Shown here in pieces: positions 26,132 through 34,367 of a stretch of DNA of 64,000 bases (its first letter is position 1; each line of letters starts with the position of its first letter). Under the pieces are notes generated by a model. It was not told the origin of the DNA, made no database searches, and saw only the letters and a list, made by a program, of their open reading frames with translations. The DNA lies in NCBI RefSeq assembly GCF_018502485.1, contig NZ_CP075546.1. One strand, 5' to 3'. A program made the position numbers and the translations under genes. This DNA is from Methanospirillum purgamenti (lineage in GTDB: Archaea > Halobacteriota > Methanomicrobia > Methanomicrobiales > Methanospirillaceae).

Positions 26132-26929
26132 ATGAAAGAATACCGGCTATTTTCATGGAATGTAAATGGAATACGGGCAGTTAGTGGAAAAGAAGTACTT
26201 CCTGGTGTTCTGTTTCATGATTTTTTGAAAACTGAAAAACCAGACATTCTCTGTCTTCAGGAGACAAAGGTAGATTCACATACCATACCGTCTGACCTGA
26301 CCAGAATACCAGGGTACTTTTTTTACCTAAATCCGGCAGAGCGGAAAGGTTATAGCGGTGTTGCCATGTATTCCCGGACTGAACCTGAATCAGTTGAATA
26401 TGGAGGTCTTGGCAAAGAATTTGATACTGAAGGGAGACTCATCACGGCACGATTTCCTGAGTTCACCATCATGAATGTCTATTTTCCGAACGGTGGAGCA
26501 TCTGATGAACGGCTTGCATTTAAACTCAGGTTTTATGATTCATTTCTAGAAAAGATAATAAAAATGAGTGCTGCAGGAGAACGAATCATATTTTGTGGTG
26601 ATGTCAATACTGCCCATACCCCGATTGATCTTGCAAGACCAAAAGAGAATGAACAGGTGTCAGGATTCATGCCAATAGAACGGGAATGGATTGACAGGGT
26701 TATACAAGCAGGTTTTTTTGACAGTTTCAGACTCTTTTCACAAGAAAAGGACCAATACAGCTGGTGGGATTACAAAACACGGGCACGGACGAGAAATGTT
26801 GGCTGGAGAATAGATTACTTCTTTATCAATGAAGCCATGAAATCATTTATCACCGGTGCCGGAATCAGACAGGATATAATGGGTTCTGATCACTGCCCGG
26901 TTACCCTGACTGCTGCATTTCCTGAATAA
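26132..26929 (+). CDS. xth: Exodeoxyribonuclease III (AP endonuclease)
   Basis: This 265-residue EEP-superfamily nuclease nicks DNA at abasic sites. The ordered motifs are FSWNVNGIRA, LCLQETKVD (metal Glu), YSGVAMYSR, IFCGDVNTAHTPID (Asp and Asn), WRIDYFF and GSDHCPVTL (catalytic His). All active-site residues are present and the length is typical. It shares a transcript with the TIM-barrel gene upstream. Confidence 0.95.
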   Translation: MKEYRLFSWNVNGIRAVSGKEVLPGVLFHDFLKTEKPDILCLQETKVDSHTIPSDLTRIPGYFFYLNPAERKGYSGVAMYSRTEPESVEYGGLGKEFDTEGRLITARFPEFTIMNVYFPNGGASDERLAFKLRFYDSFLEKIIKMSAAGERIIFCGDVNTAHTPIDLARPKENEQVSGFMPIEREWIDRVIQAGFFDSFRLFSQEKDQYSWWDYKTRARTRNVGWRIDYFFINEAMKSFITGAGIRQDIMGSDHCPVTLTAAFPE

Positions 26930-26964
26930 GGTCTTTTGAATCCAATTTTTTTTTCGAAAGTCGA

Positions 26965-29088
26965 TCATTCATTCTCTAACAACCCATAATGACGACGGAG
27001 GAAATCCCTGATACTTTCAGATTCAATCCATCCCCGATCTAATTGATCCACGATCTTATTGACATGGTTAATTTGATCAGCTATCTTTTCTGCATATGCA
27101 CCAGACTGAAGATCATTATATCCGGCAATCACCTGCAACGGATTTCTGATGTGATCACCAAGAATTGCAAACTGCTCGATGTATTTTTCTATCGCTACAA
27201 GTGCTTTCTTTTTTGCCTCCTCATTCGCCCGCATTTCACTAATATCTGAAACAATCCCAACGGTTTTGATCTGCTGGAAATTAGCATTATAAAGAGCAAC
27301 TGCCTTAATTATCCAGGTCTGATAAAGGCCGTTCCGATGTTTAATCCTAAGTTCTTCAGTGATTGGATCTCCGGTGAGAACATGATTGATAAAGGATCTC
27401 TTGATTCTATTGACGTCATCTTCGTGAATGAGGGTTGCCCAGCCGGTCAGAGAACTGACAAGACCTGATGATTCAAGGCCAAGCCATCGTTCAATATCAC
27501 CAAACCACAATATCCGGTCGGACTTCTGATCATATTCAAAGATGAGATCAGTTGCAATCTGTGAAGCTATCTTAAACCGTTCTTCACTGATTCGAATAGC
27601 ATCTTCAGCAGCCTTCTGGGTGGAAAAATCTTCAAATGTCTCAATTGCACCAATTGTTTCTCCTTGTTCATTTACTAGCCTGGCAGCTGTGCTTCGGATC
27701 CATTTCCCACCTTCACCGATATGGGGGTAAAAATCAATCACTTCATATGCTCCCGGGACGGTAGGAGATGGAGAATATAACCCCTCAAATGAATTTTCTA
27801 AAAGAACATCAACATCTTCTCCGACCATAAGATCACAGAGCATCCGGCGTTCACCGGCAGGATAGAGAAGGTTGCCATGAGACTGAGTACCAATGAGATC
27901 TTCAACTTCCTGTTCAAAGAGCATTGCAAGTGCCTGATTAACTGACAGAACATGTAAGGCAGGATCGACAACGATCGTCGCAAGAGGAAGACCACCAAGT
28001 ACCATCCGAAGGTATTCTTCGCGTTCTCTTATCTGTTGCAGGCAATTTTCACGGGCAGTTATATCATGGATTACTCCTGCAATCCGGGTGATAGTATTGG
28101 TATCATCATTCACCGGTGTCAGTGAGACCTCGTAATGGCTGGAATCAGAATCAGAAGTCGCATCCAGATGCAGAATTACCGGGTTTTTTTCTCGCACGAC
28201 CTTGAGAATAGCATTTTTAATTTTATCTGTAGTGTCACTATTGAAAATGGGATTTCCGGAAACAGACATCTCCATTCCTTCACGAAACCCGGTCAATTCC
28301 CTACAGGCTTTATTGACCTCAATGACCGTACCTCTGGTATCTGAAAGAAACACCCCTTCCGGTATCGCATCTATAAGAGTGTTCATGACGATCTTTCCGG
28401 TAGCCAGTTCATGAGCCATCCATTTCTCTTCTGACAAGTCAGTGAGTGTCAGAATGAGATCTTCTCCTTTCGAATAACCAGTCAATAAAACCGGGACAGG
28501 ATACCCGTCTTTTCGTTTTAAAAGAAGCTCCATTGACGAATCGACATTGTCATGAGTAATACATCGAGTAAAGTATTCGATCAGTTCTTCATTCTTTTTT
28601 GCATACTCAAATATTGAAGTTCCATTAAGGGGCTCATCTTTTCGGTCCAGAACATGGATTGCATACGGATTTGCATATAATATCGTCCCTTCCCTGTCAG
28701 TTACAATAACCCCCGTGTCGATAACAGAAAGAAGACGACGGTAACTATCTTCCCTGGAATGAAGAGTAATTGACAGATAAGTTACCACGCATCCGATTAA
28801 AATTATAATAAGCGCCCGTATGAGAAAATCCGGATCAGTAATAATCCATTGCTGGTAGAGGGCCTCAAGACCAAGATAGGCAGCAACAATACCGATTGTA
28901 AATAATACTCCGATTTTAGGAAATCTCCAACAGGCAAGAATTACAGGAATATAAAAGAGGTGTGAGATGACCGTATGAATATCTTGTGAAATAGCAAGCC
29001 AGCTGATAAAAAAAGTCACACCGGTTACTATGAGAATGAACGCTATCCAACGCTCCTGATCATGTGCATCGGTCACCAGACGCCGCAT
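26965..29088 (-). CDS. Membrane PAS sensor with an H-box but no kinase ATPase domain
   Basis: The product has 707 residues. The N-terminus holds about four membrane segments (residues about 14-108). Then follow PAS domains at about 113-225, 230-350, 355-490 (with the insert GLYSPSPTVPGAYEVIDFYP) and 500-630. The last about 75 residues begin EKYIEQFAILGDHIRNPLQV, an H-box-like helix, and continue as a second helix, but the protein ends at LLENE with no N-, G1- or G2-box ATPase. It is therefore a sensor that cannot phosphorylate itself and must borrow a kinase or act by contact. It stands alone between xth (convergent) and pelota. Confidence 0.85.
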   Translation of the reverse strand: MRRLVTDAHDQERWIAFILIVTGVTFFISWLAISQDIHTVISHLFYIPVILACWRFPKIGVLFTIGIVAAYLGLEALYQQWIITDPDFLIRALIIILIGCVVTYLSITLHSREDSYRRLLSVIDTGVIVTDREGTILYANPYAIHVLDRKDEPLNGTSIFEYAKKNEELIEYFTRCITHDNVDSSMELLLKRKDGYPVPVLLTGYSKGEDLILTLTDLSEEKWMAHELATGKIVMNTLIDAIPEGVFLSDTRGTVIEVNKACRELTGFREGMEMSVSGNPIFNSDTTDKIKNAILKVVREKNPVILHLDATSDSDSSHYEVSLTPVNDDTNTITRIAGVIHDITARENCLQQIREREEYLRMVLGGLPLATIVVDPALHVLSVNQALAMLFEQEVEDLIGTQSHGNLLYPAGERRMLCDLMVGEDVDVLLENSFEGLYSPSPTVPGAYEVIDFYPHIGEGGKWIRSTAARLVNEQGETIGAIETFEDFSTQKAAEDAIRISEERFKIASQIATDLIFEYDQKSDRILWFGDIERWLGLESSGLVSSLTGWATLIHEDDVNRIKRSFINHVLTGDPITEELRIKHRNGLYQTWIIKAVALYNANFQQIKTVGIVSDISEMRANEEAKKKALVAIEKYIEQFAILGDHIRNPLQVIAGYNDLQSGAYAEKIADQINHVNKIVDQLDRGWIESESIRDFLRRHYGLLENE

Positions 29089-29197
29089 ATGAATATATAT
29101 GATAATCGGAAATAAACATCAACCGGTTTATTCAAAAAAGATATGAGTACCTATTTTTAAAAAACCTATCAATAAACTAGTTTAATTAAGAAAAAGA

Positions 29198-30223
29198 TTA
29201 CTTTATTGCATATCTGAGCAAAGCAGCTACACCACCAAGACCGGTCAGTCGATCACCTGGTTCAAACCTGGATGAGAAGATCACTACTTCTGATCGCATC
29301 TCCTCTGCCTGTTTGATAATCGTCGCAGCACGTGGTTCATGAAGAAGCGTATCGACAACCAGAAGAGTCTGAACTGCACCAAGGGAAATTGCCTCTCCCA
29401 CTTCCTCAATGCCATATGCAACCGGCTCATCCTTTCCAATCCGGCGCATCAACTCATCAAGACATGTAACTTCTCTTGCAAGCTGTAGATCTCCACTCAG
29501 TTTTTCTAAAATACCCTGACCGATTACTTCCTGAACTGCTCGTCTTCCCCCTGTTCGTGTATCACCAATGACGAGTGGGGCTGTACGTGACGGATTTTGT
29601 CGCTTGAACTTCGCAACAATCTCTTCTTTTACAAAACCCGGACCAGCGATTACAAGCGGGCTTGAAAGGGTAGAAACCTGAGAAACGACTGTATTAGCAA
29701 ATTCTTCCCTACAACTCACTTCAGCCGTCTTCCCACTTCCGGCGGCAAGTGTCCAGACCAGTTTTGGTCCATAACTCTGTATCCGGTAGAGTTCTGCCTC
29801 TCCTTCTTCCACAACTAGAATGTGAATAGATTCTGCAGTTGAGCCTTTGACTGCCCGGTCAATTCGCTCAAGATCACTCCCGGTCCATGACTTCAATACA
29901 GAAATCTCATAACCAGGTTCAAGATTGAGTGTATGGTGGGCGCCAATATCAACTCCGGACTCAATTATCCCAAAAACCCGGAGCCGTATTGAATACTCGT
30001 GAAATTCAACATCCTGGACACGGATACCCAGTCTGACCGGACGCTTTTCCTGTTTTTCCGGCCGTATCTTATCCTGTGAACCTTCAACACTTCGTAGAGT
30101 GGTGGCAAATACAAGACACCCGGGTGTGATGAGGTGATGTAAATGCCAGAGATCATCAATGTTCTCTGGGAAAAGCTGGATTTCTCCAAATGAACGCTGA
30201 AGTTCTCCAATCTCTGCTTTCAT
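29198..30223 (-). CDS. pelA: Pelota (Dom34) mRNA surveillance/ribosome rescue factor
   Basis: This 341-residue factor has an N-terminal Sm-like domain (MKAEIGELQ...), a central RNase H-like domain (IHILVVEEGEAELYRI) and a C-terminal eRF1 domain 3 with YGIEEVGEAISLGAVQTLLV. Archaeal pelota binds aEF1A and recognises stalled ribosomes; ABCE1 then splits them. Its ATG overlaps the rqcH stop by 4 bases and has an internal GGTGGAAGG site, so both are made from one mRNA. Its short distance to ABCE1 across the divergent promoter is meaningful. Confidence 0.95.
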   Translation of the reverse strand: MKAEIGELQRSFGEIQLFPENIDDLWHLHHLITPGCLVFATTLRSVEGSQDKIRPEKQEKRPVRLGIRVQDVEFHEYSIRLRVFGIIESGVDIGAHHTLNLEPGYEISVLKSWTGSDLERIDRAVKGSTAESIHILVVEEGEAELYRIQSYGPKLVWTLAAGSGKTAEVSCREEFANTVVSQVSTLSSPLVIAGPGFVKEEIVAKFKRQNPSRTAPLVIGDTRTGGRRAVQEVIGQGILEKLSGDLQLAREVTCLDELMRRIGKDEPVAYGIEEVGEAISLGAVQTLLVVDTLLHEPRAATIIKQAEEMRSEVVIFSSRFEPGDRLTGLGGVAALLRYAIK

Positions 30224-32103
30224 CCTTCCACCAGGTCAGAACCACCGGGAGGCACAAACCCTGCTACCGCCTCTGTATTGAGAGCAAATTTTAATGCTTT
30301 CTGATCATCGGCAGATAACCGATCACGAAGAGATCTGACCACTTTTTTCGCAATATCATTCGGTTCAAAGGTACCTGGACGAAGGGCAACATACAAATCA
30401 CATATACGGGTGATTGATGATGCCGGTCCACCAATGATTCGTGTTAACGGTGTTTTCTGCAGACCGATGACAACTTCAAGTGGTACATCACGATACCATT
30501 GACGCTCTCCCCTGACGACAAATGAACCCCGGGAGAGGTACTCTCCGGATTCTGCGGTCTTGGATACCTGATCTGGCCGGGCAGCATACACATCAGCGGA
30601 TGCAAACCCTGCTCGCCAGGCTCCAGAATAAACAGCAGCAAATTGTGCTACCTCTTCCATTACATCTGTCTTTCCCTTCACTACTACGACACTGGCTCCA
30701 TGAACATCTGCATGGACAAATGTATCCCCGCCTTCCAGATACTTCCGGATAAGTTCCTCATTTTGTCCGGCATCCCGACCACCGATAACAAGAACCTGAT
30801 CTGACGTGTAAAACCATCGAAACCGATCAAACCAACGTTTCTTTGGCCGCTGGTATTGGACCTTTCTGGTTCTGACCTGCTGGACTTCTCGTTCCATTGC
30901 AGCCCTTGCGCCAGTCAGTTTTTTCTTAAATTTTTTTACCTGGTCGTAATATCTGCCAGCATTCTGATCAATACTTTCATGAACAAAAATCTTCACCGGC
31001 CTTGAAAGATCAAGCTCAACCGCTGCATCTGCTGGAAAAACACGAATAATTTTTTTGCCTGAACCAGTGGTATCTTTTTTCAGGATTTCTTCAATATCCT
31101 GCCATGACCGTGACTCAGAGGCTTTTGATAAGGTTGTAATAATCTCTGATACAAACCCATAATGCTCATATATTAATGCAGCAAGTTCTTCATTCCGGGT
31201 AATATTCTTTTTAAATTTTTCAATTGCCTCTTCCTGCTGATGACGTATCCGGTCTTCCCTCGATACCCGTTTCTTCTCTTCCTGTTTTTTTACCGGAGGG
31301 GCAAGGGGGTAAAAAGCTGCAAGGGCAGTATTAAATGAATCAAATGAACCTTCTTCCTCATTCCCAAAGGGGATCGGATGACATCCTGATTTGGAAAGAA
31401 CCGGGCGTGGATGAGTACGGACTGTATCAAGGAGTGTATGAATCGCATTATAGACAACTGATGCATCAACATCCTTTGCAAGTATATTTTTATCGACACC
31501 GGTTGTAGAAACAATATATTCTGCATATCGTCCTCCAAGAAAAGAGCCAACAGCAAGTGATCTGACAATATCCCGATCATCTCCAGCGAGTCGTTCTGCA
31601 AACTCTTCTTTTGAAAGTGAACTGACATCCGGTGGCTGGAAAACATAAACTGCACCGGGAAGAACATCACGATCTTTAAACCGCTGCCTGGTCAGGGGCT
31701 GGATAATAGACAGATCTTCATTGCAGAGGATAATGTTTCCTTCATCAAATACCTCGATAATTATATGAAAGAGTTGCTCTGATTTTCTGACATCAATAAT
31801 TATTGTGCGTTGGAGTCCCTGTTGCCTGATATCAGTGATTCTCCCTCCGGCCAGGTACTTACGCAGAAGCATTGCAAATGCAGGAGGGATCTGTGGCATC
31901 TCCGGAAGTGTTGGAATCATATGAAGTCGTCTTCCGGGTTCGATGAGAAGATTGAATTTTCCCTGCTCTTTACTATTCAGCCTGATGACACAGAGCCGCT
32001 TTTCATCCAGGTACACCTTATGAACCCAGAGGGGGAGCAGCCGTGAAATCTCGTCTGTTACTGTGATGAGGTCAAGTCCACTCATCCCCTGTGCAGTAGC
32101 CAT
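30220..32103 (-). CDS. rqcH: RqcH/NEMF-type ribosome quality-control protein
   Basis: This 627-residue protein has an NFACT-N domain (to about 220) and long helices with a coiled coil around residues 285-315 and 380-420. The NFACT-R domain at about 445-545 reads FRWFYTSDQVLVIGGRDAGQ, followed by FVHADVHGASVVVVK. In bacteria and archaea RqcH binds the obstructed large subunit and recruits Ala-tRNA to add degradation tails. The conserved DVR near residue 109 is the tRNA-site Asp-x-Arg type. An alternative ATG six codons in (MSGLDL) is possible. It is followed by overlapping pelota. Confidence 0.93.
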   Translation of the reverse strand: MATAQGMSGLDLITVTDEISRLLPLWVHKVYLDEKRLCVIRLNSKEQGKFNLLIEPGRRLHMIPTLPEMPQIPPAFAMLLRKYLAGGRITDIRQQGLQRTIIIDVRKSEQLFHIIIEVFDEGNIILCNEDLSIIQPLTRQRFKDRDVLPGAVYVFQPPDVSSLSKEEFAERLAGDDRDIVRSLAVGSFLGGRYAEYIVSTTGVDKNILAKDVDASVVYNAIHTLLDTVRTHPRPVLSKSGCHPIPFGNEEEGSFDSFNTALAAFYPLAPPVKKQEEKKRVSREDRIRHQQEEAIEKFKKNITRNEELAALIYEHYGFVSEIITTLSKASESRSWQDIEEILKKDTTGSGKKIIRVFPADAAVELDLSRPVKIFVHESIDQNAGRYYDQVKKFKKKLTGARAAMEREVQQVRTRKVQYQRPKKRWFDRFRWFYTSDQVLVIGGRDAGQNEELIRKYLEGGDTFVHADVHGASVVVVKGKTDVMEEVAQFAAVYSGAWRAGFASADVYAARPDQVSKTAESGEYLSRGSFVVRGERQWYRDVPLEVVIGLQKTPLTRIIGGPASSITRICDLYVALRPGTFEPNDIAKKVVRSLRDRLSADDQKALKFALNTEAVAGFVPPGGSDLVEG

Positions 32104-32158
32104 GATACCAAATTACATATGGCCTCATGACTAAAAAAATAAGACAACTGGTGCCCCA

Positions 32159-32527
32159 ATGACAGAAGAACCGGTCCCGATAATTCCTGAAGAAAAAACG
32201 CCTGCACCTCTTCCCGTTGATGAAGCGGCAGAATATACAAAGCGCATTACGCGCACCCTCATTGCCGTAGGTGCCGGGTGCATCGCCGGAATAATTTGTT
32301 TTTTTACTGACAAGGCAACAACATCATCAGGGGCAGGAAGCTCTTTTCTATTTCCTATCCTGGTAATGATCGCCTCAATCATCATACAGAAACATATTTT
32401 CATGCTGATTCGGATAGATACAACGAAACTAGAGAAGAAAGACTGGTTTTACCAGGGTTTTATTACCTTTGCATTCTGGTACGTCACCTGGACCATTCTG
32501 CTCTCCGAAACAACCATTTCTTCCTGA
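32159..32527 (+). CDS. EMC6-like small membrane protein
   Basis: The product has 122 residues: an acidic/proline N-terminus, then membrane segments at about 37-55, 62-82 and 98-118. The C-terminal KKDWFYQGFITFAFWYVTWT resembles archaeal EMC6-like/Rab5-interacting family proteins, which are suggested to act in membrane protein insertion. I make this match from memory of the pattern, so it is tentative. Its stop is 6 bases before the ABCE1 ATG, so both are co-transcribed. Confidence 0.65.
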   Translation: MTEEPVPIIPEEKTPAPLPVDEAAEYTKRITRTLIAVGAGCIAGIICFFTDKATTSSGAGSSFLFPILVMIASIIIQKHIFMLIRIDTTKLEKKDWFYQGFITFAFWYVTWTILLSETTISS

Positions 32528-32533
32528 GTGACT

Positions 32534-34300
32534 ATGCGAATAGCTATTGTCCATAAAGATCTCTGTCATTCACGAAAATGTGGTACAGAATGTATTCTGT
32601 ATTGTCCACGTGTTCGAACCGGAGATGAAACCGTTCTCCTCGATGAACAAGGGAAAGCTGTAATTTCAGAAGAACTCTGTGTTGGATGTGGCATCTGTGT
32701 GAAAAAATGCCCATTCGAAGCGATAGATATCATCACCCTACCTGAAGAACTTGAACATCCGACTCACCGGTATGGACCAAACAGTTTTGTTCTTTATGGT
32801 CTGCCTGCTCCAATTGAAGGAAAAGTAACCGGAGTCATCGGCGCGAACGGTATTGGTAAATCCACCTCAATGAAGATCCTGTCCGGACAGATAAGTCCAA
32901 ACCTTGGAATATTTGATATTGAGGTGAAATGGGAAGAGGTTCTGAAAAAATATACAGGTACTGAACTTTTTGATTATCTTCAAAGACTTTCAAAAGGGAC
33001 AGTCAAAGCATCAGTAAAGCCACAATATATTGATGTAATCCCAAAAGTCTTTCAGGGAAAGGTCTGGGATCTGTTAAAAACGACTGACGAACGGGGGGCT
33101 CTTGACCGGTACCTTGATATTCTTTCTATTCGTCAGATTCTCGACCAGGATATCAAAAACCTCTCTGGTGGAGAATTACAACGGGTTGCTCTTGCTGCAG
33201 CACTTGCACGGGATGCTGATTTTTATTTCCTGGATGAAGTAACACCATATCTTGATATATACCAGAGAATGGCTGCTGCTTCAGCGATCAGAGAACTTGC
33301 GACAGAAAAACCTGTTGTTTTAATCGAACATGATATTGCAATTCTTGATATGCTCGCAGACACGGTTCATATCGCGTATGGAAAACCAGCAGTTTTTGGT
33401 ATTATTACCAGACCAAAAGGTGTCAGAATTGGTATTAACCAGTACCTTGATGGATTCCTGCCTGAGGAGAATGTCAGGTTCCGTGATTATCAGGTGACAT
33501 TTGAAGTTCGTGCTCATAAAGACGGCTCTCAGCGGGAACCACTCCTTGTTATACCGGAGATGAAACGGTCTTTTGACCGGTTCTCTCTGACAGTTCAACC
33601 TGGAGAAATTTTTGCCGGAGAAGTCATCGGAGTCGTCGGGCAGAATGGTATCGGGAAATCAACATTTGCAAAACTTCTGGCCGGGGTAGAAAAACCTGAT
33701 TCAGGCTCGATGGAAACGTCGGTCCGCATATCTTACAAACCACAGTACCTGAAAGGTGACTCATCAGATACTGTTGAATTTTTCCTGCGGCAGATCACAC
33801 GAAATTTTGATTCTGCTCAGTATCAACATGATATCATTGAAGGACTTACCCTTGGCCCAATCCTACAACTCGCGGTAAATACGCTCTCTGGAGGAGAACT
33901 GCAGCGGGTCGCAATAGCTGCCTGTCTTTCTCAGCCTGCTGACCTGTATGTGCTTGATGAACCCAGTGCCCACCTCGATGTTGAACAACGGGTCAGACTG
34001 ACCAAAGTATTCAGAAACCAGGTAGAGGGGAGAGATGCTGCCATCCTCGTCATTGACCATGATATTTATGTGATAGATATCATCAGTGAACGGCTGTTAG
34101 TCTTTGACGGAGATCCCGGAGTCCATGGTGAAGCAAAAGGACCCTTTGACATGCGGACCGGGATGAATATGTTCCTATCTCAGCTTGGAGTAACATTCAG
34201 AAGAGATATGAGCGGCAGACCTCGGATCAATAAGCCAGAATCATACCTTGACAGAGAACAGAAGAGCAAAGGAGAGTATTATTATCAGGATGTTGAATAA
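32534..34300 (+). CDS. ABCE1 (RNase L inhibitor homolog), ribosome-splitting ATPase
   Basis: This 588-residue protein splits ribosomes after termination or after pelota action. The N-terminus carries two [4Fe-4S] clusters (CHSRKCGTECILYCP and CVGCGICVKKCPFEA). Two ABC domains follow: GANGIGKST with LSGGELQRVALAAAL, and GQNGIGKST with LSGGELQRVAIAACL, each with Walker B and a D-loop (YFLDEVTPYLD, YVLDEPSAHLD). I use the ATG at 32534; the in-frame GTG six bases earlier overlaps the upstream stop. It is the functional partner of pelota on the opposite strand. Confidence 0.96.
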   Translation: MRIAIVHKDLCHSRKCGTECILYCPRVRTGDETVLLDEQGKAVISEELCVGCGICVKKCPFEAIDIITLPEELEHPTHRYGPNSFVLYGLPAPIEGKVTGVIGANGIGKSTSMKILSGQISPNLGIFDIEVKWEEVLKKYTGTELFDYLQRLSKGTVKASVKPQYIDVIPKVFQGKVWDLLKTTDERGALDRYLDILSIRQILDQDIKNLSGGELQRVALAAALARDADFYFLDEVTPYLDIYQRMAAASAIRELATEKPVVLIEHDIAILDMLADTVHIAYGKPAVFGIITRPKGVRIGINQYLDGFLPEENVRFRDYQVTFEVRAHKDGSQREPLLVIPEMKRSFDRFSLTVQPGEIFAGEVIGVVGQNGIGKSTFAKLLAGVEKPDSGSMETSVRISYKPQYLKGDSSDTVEFFLRQITRNFDSAQYQHDIIEGLTLGPILQLAVNTLSGGELQRVAIAACLSQPADLYVLDEPSAHLDVEQRVRLTKVFRNQVEGRDAAILVIDHDIYVIDIISERLLVFDGDPGVHGEAKGPFDMRTGMNMFLSQLGVTFRRDMSGRPRINKPESYLDREQKSKGEYYYQDVE

Positions 34301-34367
34301 TCTACAGATTTAAATCCGATTTCTTTTTTAATAACTAATATATTCTTTTACTAATAATATATCCTTT

